From: Bacillota bacterium
GTDB taxonomy: Bacteria > Bacillota > Clostridia > Peptostreptococcales > Anaerovoracaceae
Direction: 5' to 3'
Assembly: GCA_017443515.1 (NCBI GenBank)
Contig: JAFRXM010000012.1
Location: 1-35,571, forward strand
Length of the DNA: 35,571 nt
A program made the position numbers and the translations under genes. Below are positions 1-7,387 of this stretch, one piece after another. The notes beneath the pieces are model-generated. The model had not been told where the DNA came from. It saw only the letters and a list, made by a program, of their open reading frames with translations, and did not search any database. Positions within the stretch are counted from its first letter, which is position 1. Every line of letters begins with the position of its first letter.

Positions 1-1
1 C

Positions 2-1003
2 CACCAGCTGTTTGTGGAGCCGGAGGGGCTTTCCACCAGCGAGATGTACCTGCAGGGCATGAGCACTTCGCTTCCCGAAGACGTGCAGGAGGCCTTCTAC
101 AAAACCATCCCGGGCCTTGAAAATATAAGGCTCGTGAGGGCAGCGTACGCCATTGAATACGACTGCATAGACCCCATGGATCTTAAGCTTTCGCTGGAGC
201 ACAGGGAGTTTGCCGGGCTGTTCTGCGCAGGGCAGTTCAACGGGTCTTCGGGCTACGAGGAGGCTGCGGCGCAGGGCCTTATGGCTGGCATCAACGCTTC
301 GCTGTGGATTGACGGCAGGGAGCCCTTTATTCTGGACCGCTCCGAGGCATATATAGGAGTGCTTATAGACGATCTTGTAACCAAGGGCACCAACGAGCCA
401 TACCGCATGATGACATCGCGCGCGGAATACCGCCTGGTGCTTCGGCAGGACAACGCGGACCTCAGGCTGACGGAAAAAGGACGCGCCCTGGGGCTGGTTT
501 CCGACGAGCGCTACGAGAAGTTTCTTGCGGACAGAAAAGCGATGGAGCAAGAGGCGCAAAGGCTTGAAAATTCAACGGTTTCGCCATCTGAAGCAAACGC
601 GTTTTTAGAGAGTGTGGGAAGCGCTCCGCTGGACAACAGGGCAAGCCTTGCGGACCTTTTGAGAAGGCCTGAGGTCACCTACGAAAACCTTGCGGTGCTG
701 GATAAAGACAGGCCGGAGCTTTCGTACCACGTGAGAACAAAGGTTGAGGTCGGGATCAAGTATTCCGGATACATAGAAAAGCAGCTGCTGCAGATAGAAA
801 AGTTTAAAAAGCTCGAGACCAGGGCCATCCCCGCAGACATAGACTATATGTCAATGGAGGGCTTAAGGACCGAGGCGCAGGAAAAGCTGGACAAGTTCCG
901 GCCGGTCTCCATAGGCCAGGCGTCCAGGATCTCCGGAGTTTCGCCTGCGGACATAAACGTGATGCTGGTGCAGCTGGAGAAGCTGAAAAGATCGCAGCAG
1001 TGA
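2..1003 (+). CDS. mnmG: tRNA uridine-5-carboxymethylaminomethyl modification enzyme MnmG, C-terminal part
   Basis: The reading frame is open from base 2 and enters from outside the window, so only about the last 333 of the usual 620-630 residues are present. MnmG (GidA) is the FAD- and tRNA-binding partner of MnmE; together they modify the wobble uridine of certain tRNAs in the cytoplasm. The visible part starts at the conserved HQLF-EPEGL segment and carries [10 protein letters not shown], the [10 protein letters not shown] loop of the FAD domain and MTSRAEYRL, followed by the helical C-terminal domain that contacts MnmE and tRNA. The next gene is rsmG, 90 bp downstream, which is the usual order near Bacillota origins. 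Identification is secure; the true start lies off the window. Confidence 0.97.
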   Translation, partial: HQLFVEPEGLSTSEMYLQGMSTSLPEDVQEAFYKTIPGLENIRLVRAAYAIEYDCIDPMDLKLSLEHREFAGLFCAGQFNGSSGYEEAAAQGLMAGINASLWIDGREPFILDRSEAYIGVLIDDLVTKGTNEPYRMMTSRAEYRLVLRQDNADLRLTEKGRALGLVSDERYEKFLADRKAMEQEAQRLENSTVSPSEANAFLESVGSAPLDNRASLADLLRRPEVTYENLAVLDKDRPELSYHVRTKVEVGIKYSGYIEKQLLQIEKFKKLETRAIPADIDYMSMEGLRTEAQEKLDKFRPVSIGQASRISGVSPADINVMLVQLEKLKRSQQ

Positions 1004-1093
1004 CATTTCAGGATGTAGAGGTATTGCGTCCGAGATTCATCTATATATAGTTGAGTTATATTTGGTGGATCGGGCCGGAAGAGAAAGCTAAAG

Positions 1094-1753
1094 ATGACAG
1101 AACAGCAGAAAGAACAACTGGAAAAGCTCGCCGATCTGGTGCTGGAGTGGAACGAGAAGATAAACGTTACCGCTATCAGGGAACGCTTAGAGTTTATGAA
1201 AAAGAACGTGGAAGATTCCCTTACGATTCTTGGAATGCCTGAAATATCAAGGGCTGAGAGGATCTTGGACCTCGGCACCGGAGGCGGTTTTCCGGGGCTT
1301 CCGCTTGCTGTTGCATGTCCCGAAAAGAAGTTCGTGCTTATGGACAGCGTGGGAAAGAAGCTGAAGGTCGTGGCGGACGTGGCGGAAAAGCTTGGGCTTG
1401 CCAATGTTGAGGTGGTTCACGCAAGGGCTGAGGACCTGGCGCAGGATCCGGCCTTCAGGGAAGGCTTCGACCTGGTGGTCTCCAGAGCTGTAGCAAACAT
1501 GAGCACGCTTTCTGAGTACTGCCTGCCGTTCGTTAAGCTGGGTGGCGCATTTGTGGCTTATAAGACCGCTTCGGCCGCGGAAGAGATAAAAGCTGCAGCA
1601 AAAGCCATAAAGCTTTTGGGCGGCGCCCCCGTTAAGATCACCAGCAACGGAACGGACGACAACGAGCACATATTTGTTATCGTGGATAAGAAGGCGGCAA
1701 CACCTAATAAGTACCCCAGGAAGGCGGGGCTTCCGTCGAAGCAGCCATTGTAA
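1094..1753 (+). CDS. rsmG: 16S rRNA (guanine527-N7)-methyltransferase RsmG
   Basis: RsmG (GidB) transfers a methyl group from S-adenosylmethionine to N7 of G527 in 16S rRNA. The protein has 219 residues, slightly short for the family (about 210-240). It shows the N-terminal LEWNEKINVTAI helix at residues 17-28 and the SAM-binding glycine-rich loop GTGGGFPGLPLA at 61-72, followed by DLVVSRAVA, typical of the family. The chosen ATG follows a purine-rich GGAAGAG at a usable distance and keeps the conserved N-terminus intact. It lies between mnmG and the parS/parA region, the standard arrangement. Loss of this enzyme gives low-level streptomycin resistance in other bacteria. Confidence 0.97.
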   Translation: MTEQQKEQLEKLADLVLEWNEKINVTAIRERLEFMKKNVEDSLTILGMPEISRAERILDLGTGGGFPGLPLAVACPEKKFVLMDSVGKKLKVVADVAEKLGLANVEVVHARAEDLAQDPAFREGFDLVVSRAVANMSTLSEYCLPFVKLGGAFVAYKTASAAEEIKAAAKAIKLLGGAPVKITSNGTDDNEHIFVIVDKKAATPNKYPRKAGLPSKQPL

Positions 1754-1801
1754 AAAGCTGTTGTCGCGGAATGATCGCTTCGCAGGCATCACATTTTGTA
1801 C

Positions 1802-1817
1802 GGGAACTATTGTTCCC
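1802..1817. repeat. short perfect inverted repeat upstream of the rsmG-parA terminator
   Basis: GGGAAC and GTTCCC are separated by TATT, giving a perfect 6-bp palindrome with a 4-nt centre. It is not followed by a T run, so it is not a terminator by itself. It could be an operator or an RNA hairpin just before the terminator at 1852. No function can be assigned. Confidence 0.4.
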
Positions 1818-1851
1818 TACTATATAAGGTAGAACACTGTTGTTTCTTACA

Positions 1852-1874
1852 GGCTCCGTGATCCGGAGCCTTTT
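1852..1874 (+). terminator. intrinsic terminator downstream of rsmG
   Basis: GGCTCCG (1852-1858) pairs with CGGAGCC (1864-1870) around a 5-nt loop and is followed by TTTT at 1871-1874. It would end the mnmG-rsmG transcript about 100 bp after rsmG and directly before the first parS site. The T run is short, so termination may be partial. Confidence 0.7.
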
Positions 1875-1878
1875 ATAA

Positions 1879-1894
1879 TGTTTCACGTGAAACA
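1879..1894. other. parS centromere site 1
   Basis: TGTTTCACGTGAAACA is an exact match to the canonical 16-bp parS palindrome bound by chromosomal ParB (Spo0J). ParB loads here as a CTP-dependent clamp and spreads along the DNA. The site lies 320 bp upstream of parA, in the usual origin-proximal position. Confidence 0.97.
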
Positions 1895-2100
1895 TGCTAA
1901 AAGCAGATCATGCAGCACATCGTAAAACGCTAAATATTAGCGCGCATGTTGCCTGCATCGCCCTGCGGCAGAGCGTTTTTCGATACAGCCCGCATAGAGA
2001 AATACTTAGAACCGTTGATATTCCTGCATTGTTTTCCTGTATAGCAAAAAACCCGCTGTCAAGTGAAATTTCAAGGGTTTGCGAAAACCGTAAAAATCAC

Positions 2101-2116
2101 TGTTTCACGTGAAACA
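2101..2116. other. parS centromere site 2
   Basis: This is a second exact 16-bp TGTTTCACGTGAAACA palindrome, 206 bp downstream of the first. It ends 12 bp before the -35 box of the parA promoter, so ParB loaded here could also influence parA-parB transcription. The 206 bp between the sites holds no convincing gene. Confidence 0.97.
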
Positions 2117-2128
2117 TCAAGTATTCTG

Positions 2129-2157
2129 TTGTAGAAATACGTGTTCTGTATTATAAT
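2129..2157 (+). promoter_or_regulatory. sigma-A-type promoter of parA-parB
   Basis: TTGTAG (2129-2134) and a perfect TATAAT (2152-2157) are separated by 17 bp. Transcription would start near 2164, giving a leader of about 50 nt that contains two purine-rich Shine-Dalgarno-like stretches before the parA ATG at 2214. Confidence 0.75.
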
Positions 2158-2213
2158 AAAAGCATAAACAAAGGAGAAAAACAGCGTTCAGAACGTTATA
2201 AAAGGGAGAAACG

Positions 2214-2993
2214 ATGGGAAAAGCAATAGCTATATTCAATCAGAAAGGTGGAGTGGGCAAAACCACCACTAATATCAACCTGGCAGCCTGCCTTGCGCTT
2301 AAAGGTAAAAAGGTGCTGGTAATAGATATAGACCCTCAGGGCAACACCACCAGCGGCCTTGGAATATCCAAGAAAAACCTCGGCGCCACAAGCTACGACC
2401 TCTTGATAGAAGAAGGCATAGATCCCTATACCACAATATACAACACCAAGGTCAACAACATGGATATAATCCCTGCAAGTGTTGATCTTTCAGGCGCGGA
2501 GATAGAGCTTGTACAGATCGAAGGCCGCGAAAGAAGGCTTAAAAAAGCGCTGGATACGGTGCGCGCAGACTACGATTATATATTCGTGGACTGCCCGCCG
2601 AGCCTCAGTTTGCTAACAATAAACGCGCTCACAGCAGTTGATTCGGTCCTGATCCCTATCCAGTGCGAATTTTACGCGCTTGAAGGTGTCAGCCAGCTCG
2701 TCAGCACCATAGACCTGGTAAGACGCAGCTTCAACCCGAATCTGGGCATTCAGGGCGTAATTCTTTCCATGTTCGACGGCAGGGCCAACCTGTCGATCCA
2801 GGTGGCGGACGAAGTCAAGCGTTTCTTCGGAAGCAAGATGTACTCTACGGTCATCCCAAGAAACGTAAGGCTCGCGGAGGCCCCCGGATACGGTCTTCCC
2901 ATAACCAGCTACGACCCCAGGTCCAAGGGCGCCAGGGCTTACATGGCGTTCGCGGACGAGTTCCTGCGATTGGAGGCAAGCAATGCCCGCTAA
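2214..2993 (+). CDS. parA: chromosome-partitioning ATPase ParA (Soj)
   Basis: ParA is a deviant Walker ATPase that binds nucleoid DNA as an ATP dimer and is released by ParB-stimulated hydrolysis, segregating newly replicated origins. The 259-residue length is typical of chromosomal Soj. The deviant P-loop KGGVGKTT lies at residues 11-18 with the signature lysine K11, DIDPQGN at 38-44 and YDYIFVDCPPS is the Walker B region. It has no N-terminal DNA-binding domain, which separates it from plasmid type Ia ParA. AAAGGGAG precedes the ATG. The gene overlaps parB by 11 bp, so the two are translationally coupled. Confidence 0.97.
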   Translation: MGKAIAIFNQKGGVGKTTTNINLAACLALKGKKVLVIDIDPQGNTTSGLGISKKNLGATSYDLLIEEGIDPYTTIYNTKVNNMDIIPASVDLSGAEIELVQIEGRERRLKKALDTVRADYDYIFVDCPPSLSLLTINALTAVDSVLIPIQCEFYALEGVSQLVSTIDLVRRSFNPNLGIQGVILSMFDGRANLSIQVADEVKRFFGSKMYSTVIPRNVRLAEAPGYGLPITSYDPRSKGARAYMAFADEFLRLEASNAR

Positions 2994-3990
2994 GAAAAAA
3001 GGAGGCCTTGGCAGAGGTCTGGACTACCTATTCGGAGACAGTATACTCAACGAACCAGCGTCCGTCCTGGAGCCGGTAAAGCCTCGGAAAGCCGATGATA
3101 TCAAGGCTTTGGAGGATCCTGACAGCCCTAAGGGCGCGGATGTGGCCGACGTTCCGGCACCTCGCGCAGCCTCAAAGGCTGCGGCTAAAAAGGCCCCGGA
3201 CGACGCTGCGGAGTCGGTCGTCTATATCAGCCTCAACGATATAATGCCGAACGCCTCGCAGCCCAGAAAGAATTTTGATCAGGAGGCTCTTCAGGAACTG
3301 GCGGATTCCATTAAAGCCTACGGCGTAATCCAGCCGGTGCTTCTGCGGCCGGCAGCCAAAGGCTACGAGCTTGTGGCCGGCGAACGTCGCTGGCGCGCGG
3401 CAAGGCTTGCGGGGCTTAAGTCCGTGCCTGCCATAGTGCGCGATCTTACGGAGCGCCAGAACGCCTTCTATGCTCTGATAGAAAACATGCAGCGCGAGGA
3501 CCTGGATGCCATAGAAGAAGCCGAGGGCATACAGGAAATAATTGGTAATTATGGTCTCACACAGGAGGAAGCCGCCGGAGTCGTTGGAAAATCCCGCTCA
3601 TACGTGACAAATTCGCTGCGCTTGCTGAAGCTTCCTGAAGAAGTCCGCAGCATGGTCAGCTCAAAGCAGCTTTCGGCAGGCCATGCAAGGGCCATCGCGG
3701 GCCTTGCGACAGAGGCTCTGCAGCTTGAGGCGGCGGCAAAGGCGGTTAAGGACGGCTGGTCGGTGCGCCAGATCGAAAGCTACACCGGCAGCAAGGCTAA
3801 AAAGCGCAGAAAGACCGCAAAATCAAGGCTCAAGCCGGCTGATATAAGGGCTGCAGAAGAGGATCTTTCGGAGGCTCTTGGCACCAAAGTGGCCATCAAC
3901 GGCACCGAAAAGCGCGGAAAACTGGAGATCGAGTACTACTCCAAAGACGAGCTGGACAGGCTCGTAGAACTGCTTGGGAGCGCTCGCTAA
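2983..3990 (+). CDS. parB: chromosome-partitioning protein ParB (Spo0J)
   Basis: ParB is the parS-binding CTPase clamp that nucleates the partition complex. In 335 residues it carries the basic N-terminal GGLGRGL motif (7-13) that contacts ParA, a low-complexity Ala/Lys/Asp linker (about 35-75), and the ParB/Srx fold with QPRKNFD (93-99). The CTP-binding motifs GERRWRA (133-139) and ENMQRED (167-173) follow, then the helix-turn-helix LTQEEAAGVVGKSRSYVTN (192-210) and a C-terminal dimerisation domain. The linker is longer than in Bacillus Spo0J. Its target parS sites are at 1879 and 2101. It starts inside parA, and its stop overlaps the next ATG by one base. Confidence 0.97.
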   Translation: MPAKKKGGLGRGLDYLFGDSILNEPASVLEPVKPRKADDIKALEDPDSPKGADVADVPAPRAASKAAAKKAPDDAAESVVYISLNDIMPNASQPRKNFDQEALQELADSIKAYGVIQPVLLRPAAKGYELVAGERRWRAARLAGLKSVPAIVRDLTERQNAFYALIENMQREDLDAIEEAEGIQEIIGNYGLTQEEAAGVVGKSRSYVTNSLRLLKLPEEVRSMVSSKQLSAGHARAIAGLATEALQLEAAAKAVKDGWSVRQIESYTGSKAKKRRKTAKSRLKPADIRAAEEDLSEALGTKVAINGTEKRGKLEIEYYSKDELDRLVELLGSAR

Positions 3991-4508
3991 TGGTCTGCAT
4001 ACGCACCATAGGGCCGGAAAACGCGCAGGACGTGCGGCTTAGCAACGAGCCGTTTGCCGTGTGGGGACGCATGATTCCGTCTCTTTGTGAAGGCCGCTGG
4101 AGCTACCGTACGGAAATCTTTGAGATCGCGCAGGAGATGTGCTTTCCGGACGAGGCCTACGATGCGGCCGAGGACGGTGCGATCTTCATTGGCGCCTACG
4201 AGGGCGAAGCATGCGTCGGGCTGGCTGTGCTGCGCAAGGACCGCTTCCGCTACTTGTATCTGGACGATCTGAAGGTCTGCAGGGAATATCGCAGAAAAGG
4301 TGTAGGCGGGATGCTTGTAAAGGCCTGCTTTAAAAAGGCCGAAGAGCTTGGTTTTCATGGGGTTTCGGTGACCTGCCAGGACAACAATCTGTCGGCAGCG
4401 CTGTTCTACATCAAGCAGGGTTTCGAGATCGGCGGCTTTGACAACCGGGGCTACCGGGGCACCAGCCAGGAAAACAAGGCGGACATTTATTTCTATAAAG
4501 ACATATAA
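3990..4508 (+). CDS. GNAT-family N-acetyltransferase
   Basis: This 172-residue protein has the GNAT fold: a central beta strand RYLYLDDLKV, then motif A REYRRKGVGGMLVKA (99-113) whose RRKGVG loop binds the acetyl-CoA pyrophosphate, then a FYIKQGFEIGG motif near the end as in small-molecule or peptide acetyltransferases. The substrate cannot be predicted. It overlaps the parB stop by one nucleotide (TAATG) and has GGGAG as Shine-Dalgarno within parB, so it belongs to the parA-parB transcript. No plus-strand T run follows it; the hairpin after it points toward the opposite strand. Confidence 0.9.
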   Translation: MVCIRTIGPENAQDVRLSNEPFAVWGRMIPSLCEGRWSYRTEIFEIAQEMCFPDEAYDAAEDGAIFIGAYEGEACVGLAVLRKDRFRYLYLDDLKVCREYRRKGVGGMLVKACFKKAEELGFHGVSVTCQDNNLSAALFYIKQGFEIGGFDNRGYRGTSQENKADIYFYKDI

Positions 4509-4538
4509 AAAGAGCCGGGGCTGTTTGCCTCGGCTCTT
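4506..4538 (-). terminator. intrinsic terminator of the hsp20 gene
   Basis: AAGAGCCG (4510-4517) pairs with CGGCTCTT (4531-4538), extended inward to about 11 pairs with one G-U. On the minus strand the stem is followed by TTTTT, so it terminates the small heat-shock gene. On the plus strand it lacks a T run but may still slow transcripts from the par operon. Confidence 0.8.
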
Positions 4539-4572
4539 ACGATCTTGCAATAAAGGACCTTCCCTTGTTGCG

Positions 4573-5013
4573 TTAGCCTTCGATCATGATGGTCTTCTTT
4601 TCAGGCAGCTTGCGGACATCTTTCTTGGCGATGGTCAGGCACAGAACGCCGTGCTCGAACGTAGCCTTGATGTCTTCCTCGGTAAGATTCTCGCCTACGT
4701 AGAAGCTCCTCTGCATCGCGCCTGCGTATCTCTCCTGGCGGATCAGCTTGCCCTTGTTGTCCTTTTCGTCCTTGTCCAGACCCTTTGCGGCGCTTACCGT
4801 GAGGTATCCTTCCTTCAGCTCGATATTGACTTCTTCCTTCTTGAAGCCCGGCAGGTCTATATCAACGATATAGGCGTTTTCCTGCTCGTGGACATCCGTC
4901 TTCATGACGTGATCCGCGCGCCTTCCGTAAAGTTCCTTTTCTATGTTCCCTAACTCCGGGAAATTGAACCAACCATCAAACAGGTTTTCTCCAAATACAC
5001 TAGGCAGTAACAT
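4573..5013 (-). CDS. hsp20: small heat-shock protein, Hsp20/alpha-crystallin family
   Basis: This ATP-independent chaperone holds unfolding proteins during stress. From the ATG at 5013 the protein is 146 residues, the normal size. The start is fixed by AAAGGAGGA 7 nt upstream; the open frame continues to 5163, but that extension would run through the CIRCE-controlled leader. It begins MLLPSVFGENLFD, has the alpha-crystallin domain from about residue 40 with VDIDLPGFKKEEVNIEL and GVLCLTIAKK, and ends with a KKTIMIEG tail containing the I-x-I anchor. It is monocistronic, with its own terminator at 4506-4538, and is regulated by HrcA through the CIRCE element. Confidence 0.95.
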   Translation of the reverse strand: MLLPSVFGENLFDGWFNFPELGNIEKELYGRRADHVMKTDVHEQENAYIVDIDLPGFKKEEVNIELKEGYLTVSAAKGLDKDEKDNKGKLIRQERYAGAMQRSFYVGENLTEEDIKATFEHGVLCLTIAKKDVRKLPEKKTIMIEG

Positions 5014-5134
5014 TTTATTTTCCTCCTTTATAAAAAGATGATGTTGTAGTTTGGTGCAGATCCATTGGATCCGCAGCCCTTTGGGAGCGGGGCGCCTGTT
5101 TGGCTTATTGCCCCTTTTCCCTTTGGGCAAGTAT

Positions 5135-5163
5135 AATATAGCACAACTGTTAGCACTCGTCAA
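5135..5163 (-). promoter_or_regulatory. sigma-A-type promoter of hsp20
   Basis: On the minus strand TTGACG (5163-5158) and TATATT (5140-5135) are separated by 17 bp. The -35 box and part of the spacer lie inside the CIRCE operator, so HrcA binding would block RNA polymerase directly. Transcription would start near 5128, giving a leader of about 115 nt. Confidence 0.75.
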
Positions 5164-5176
5164 TAGTGAGTGCTAA
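5150..5176. promoter_or_regulatory. CIRCE operator (HrcA binding site)
   Basis: TTAGCACTC (5150-5158), a 9-bp spacer, and GAGTGCTAA (5168-5176) match the CIRCE consensus exactly. HrcA represses class I heat-shock genes through this palindrome and is inactivated when GroEL is busy with unfolded protein. The position over the hsp20 promoter shows hsp20 is in the HrcA regulon here. Confidence 0.97.
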
Positions 5177-5201
5177 CAAAAATTGTGAAGATTTGGTGAC
5201 G

Positions 5202-5231
5202 ATGAAAATCAGAACCGTCCCTGTTTTTCAT
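5202..5231. repeat. dispersed hairpin repeat with AGAACCGTCCC core, copy a
   Basis: ATGAAAA (5202-5208) and TTTTCAT (5225-5231) are perfect inverted arms around a centre holding AGAACCGTCCC. CAG and CTG next to the arms extend the pairing after one mismatch. It lies between the divergent hsp20 and ECF sigma genes, about 30 bp before the -10 box of the latter. The same core recurs at 7300, 9200, 19367, 20994 and 28859 with different arms. Confidence 0.75.
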
Positions 5232-5298
5232 ATTTCATAAGGAAAATGGCTGGTTCAGTTGTATAATAGTTAAAGGGGTTAGAAATACGGAGGTTATA

Positions 5299-5850
5299 TT
5301 GGATCAGGACGCGCTTTTATTCAGACGCTATCTCGAGGGAGACGAGAGCGCTTTCGACAAGCTGATGGAGGGTCTGTTCTTCAGGCTGGTCTACTTTATC
5401 GACGGTATAGTGCACGATACTTTCGCGGCTGAAGACATCGCCGTGGACGTGTTTGCTGAACTCGTGGCCAGCCCGAAGCGCTTCGATGGCCGCGCCGGCT
5501 TTAAGACTTTTGTCTTCATGATGGGAAAAAGCCGCGCCCTGAACTATCTAAAGCACCGGAAAGTAGTTGAATTTACTGAGCTTTCGGAGGCCGAAGGCCT
5601 GGCCGCCGAAAGGTCGCAGCTGGAGGAGAAGGTCCTGCACAGCGAAAGACAGCGGGTTCTGGCGGAGGCTATCGCGCAGCTCCCGGAGCAGATGCGTCAG
5701 GCGGTACACCTGGTGTATTTCGAGGGCCTAAGCTACGCGCAGGCGGCAAAGGCCATGGATATGAGCGCCAAGTACGTCGACAACATGCTGCAGCGCGCTA
5801 AAAAGCAGCTGGCCGGGATCATAGGAGAAGAAGGCCGGGAGCTGTTGTAG
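5299..5850 (+). CDS. ECF-type RNA polymerase sigma factor (paired with serpin)
   Basis: This 183-residue protein has the two-domain layout of extracytoplasmic-function sigma factors. Region 2 lies at about residues 8-80 (FRRYLEGDESAFDKLME, then FAAEDIAVDVFAELV and FKTFVFMMGKSRALNYLKHR). Region 4 lies at about 120-175 (LPEQMRQAVHLVYFEGLSYAQAAKAM and VDNMLQRAKKQL). The start is a TTG placed 5-6 nt after GGAGG; no better ATG exists. A TATAAT at 5262-5267 is a likely -10 box, without a clear -35, which would fit control by an alternative sigma factor. The serpin gene begins 42 bp downstream on the same strand, where a cognate anti-sigma gene is normally found. Confidence 0.9.
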   Translation: MDQDALLFRRYLEGDESAFDKLMEGLFFRLVYFIDGIVHDTFAAEDIAVDVFAELVASPKRFDGRAGFKTFVFMMGKSRALNYLKHRKVVEFTELSEAEGLAAERSQLEEKVLHSERQRVLAEAIAQLPEQMRQAVHLVYFEGLSYAQAAKAMDMSAKYVDNMLQRAKKQLAGIIGEEGRELL

Positions 5851-5892
5851 CGGTCCGGAACGGTTTGTAAAAGAAAAAGGGGTAATCACAAT

Positions 5893-7251
5893 ATGAGAAC
5901 CATAGAAGAATTCAAGGAAGAAATAACTCAGCGCAGCCAGGTCAAGGCAAAGCGCAATAAAAGAAGGAATATCGCGGTAATAAGCACCTGCTGTCTGCTG
6001 GTGGTGTGCGTGGTTTGCGCCGCGGTGCTGATTCCGCCCAGGGGGCCGGTCGGAAGGAACAACTACAACTACACAAGACCCGAAGGCCGCGACCTTATGG
6101 CAAGCCTTAAGCCTGTTGCTTTGGGCACCAAGGCAGCGCCGGACGCGGGAGCCAAAGAGCTTGCGGATTTTGCGCTGAAGCTATTCAAGGCTACCGCAAA
6201 AGATGGTGAAAATACGCTTGTTTCGCCGCTTTCGGCTATCGCGGTGCTGGGCATGGTCGCCAACGGCGCCGGGGGTGAAACGCTTTCGCAGATGGAGAAG
6301 GTCTTCGGGCTGCCGGTGGACAAGCTCAACGACTACCTGCACAGCTACGTGGGTTCGCTGCCGCAGAGCGCGGACAAGTACAAGCTCGATATGGCGAACT
6401 CCATATGGTTCAGGGACGACGGCAGCCTTAAGGTGAACCAGGACTTCCTGCAGAAGAACGCGGACTACTACGGAGCGGCGGCCTACGCGGAGCCTTTCGA
6501 CGCGGAAACCGTGAAAAACATCAACGACTGGGTCAAGAAGAACACAGACGGCATGATCGAAGAGATCATCGATGATATAAATCCGAGCGAGGTGATGCAC
6601 CTTATAAATGCGCTGGCGTTCGACGCGTACTGGGAGACTCCGTACAAGTCGCACCAGCTGCTGAACACCACGTTCAACGGCAGGCACGGCAGCACGGACA
6701 AGGTGCTGATGATGAACAGCACGGAGTCCGTCTATTACAGCGGCGAGGGTTTCGAGGGCGTCGGCAAGCCGTACAAGGACGGCAAGTACAGCTTCGTGGC
6801 GCTGCTTCCGGAGATGGGCAGCAGCGTGGAGGATCTCGTAAGTTCTCTGGACGGCGCAAAGCTCTATGAGATACTGTCGTCACCGCAGAAGGAATTCAGG
6901 GTGGAGACGCAGATCCCCAAGTTCGAGATCGAATACGAAGCGCAGCTCGGCGACGCTTTGAAGGCCATGGGCATGAAGGATCTGTTTGACTCGGATCTTG
7001 CGGACCTTTCCGGCATCGGGAGGTCTGCCGCCGGCAAGCTGTTCATAGGCAGCGTTATCCAGAAGACGTACATTTCCGTGGATGAGAACGGCACCAAGGC
7101 CGCGGCGGCCACCGACGCGATAGCTTACGCTACCGGCTTCGACCCGAACCTCAGGTTCGTCATCCTCGACAGGCCTTTCCTGTACATGCTCGTGGACAAC
7201 CAGACCAACACCCCGTTCTTCATCGGAACAGTGATGGACATAGAAAAATAA
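5893..7251 (+). CDS. membrane-anchored serpin (serine protease inhibitor)
   Basis: Serpins trap serine or cysteine proteases by inserting a cleaved reactive-centre loop into a beta sheet. The 452-residue protein has a basic cytoplasmic N-terminus (1-26), one membrane segment (about 27-47, IAVISTCCLLVVCVVCAAVL) and a serpin domain from about residue 85, where ENTLVSPLSAIAVLGMVANGA is characteristic. The hinge GTKAAAAT at 400-407 is small and alanine-rich, as in inhibitory serpins. Counting from G400 by alignment to antithrombin puts P1 at Thr414 and P1' at Gly415. The end, RPFLYMLVDNQTNTPFFIG, is the classic C-terminal signature. No lipobox is present, so it should face outward as a single-pass protein. 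The short charged N-terminus before the membrane segment resembles anti-sigma layouts. Confidence 0.95.
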   Translation: MRTIEEFKEEITQRSQVKAKRNKRRNIAVISTCCLLVVCVVCAAVLIPPRGPVGRNNYNYTRPEGRDLMASLKPVALGTKAAPDAGAKELADFALKLFKATAKDGENTLVSPLSAIAVLGMVANGAGGETLSQMEKVFGLPVDKLNDYLHSYVGSLPQSADKYKLDMANSIWFRDDGSLKVNQDFLQKNADYYGAAAYAEPFDAETVKNINDWVKKNTDGMIEEIIDDINPSEVMHLINALAFDAYWETPYKSHQLLNTTFNGRHGSTDKVLMMNSTESVYYSGEGFEGVGKPYKDGKYSFVALLPEMGSSVEDLVSSLDGAKLYEILSSPQKEFRVETQIPKFEIEYEAQLGDALKAMGMKDLFDSDLADLSGIGRSAAGKLFIGSVIQKTYISVDENGTKAAAATDAIAYATGFDPNLRFVILDRPFLYMLVDNQTNTPFFIGTVMDIEK

Positions 7252-7285
7252 TGAGACCGGGGACATCCCGGATCTCACAAATGAC

Positions 7286-7326
7286 CAAATCGGTGGAGAA
7301 GAACCGTCCCTCTCCACCGTTTTTTT
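7286..7326 (+). terminator. intrinsic terminator formed by hairpin repeat copy b
   Basis: CGGTGGAGA (7291-7299) and TCTCCACCG (7311-7319) form a perfect 9-bp stem around AGAACCGTCCC (7300-7310), followed by seven T. It should end the sigma-serpin transcript. Positions 7286-7325 are identical over 40 bp to 9186-9225. A second GC-rich hairpin without T run sits just before it (7253-7276). Confidence 0.9.
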
Positions 7327-7387
7327 GTGACGCGGAGAGCGCTATTTTCGTCTATAATAGTGAAAGGAGGTTGTTCGCAAGTCAACT

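Noticed and set aside
1894..2112. 72-codon open frame between rsmG and parA
   Set aside because: It begins at the first parS site and ends in the second, has no Shine-Dalgarno and an implausible composition; it is chance reading of the centromere region.
1754..2213. Replication origin (DnaA box cluster)
   Set aside because: The gene order suggests oriC is near, but I saw no cluster of TTATCCACA-type boxes in this gap.
5014..5163. N-terminal extension of the Hsp20 frame
   Set aside because: The extension would be translated from the promoter/CIRCE region, while AAAGGAGGA fits the ATG at 5013.
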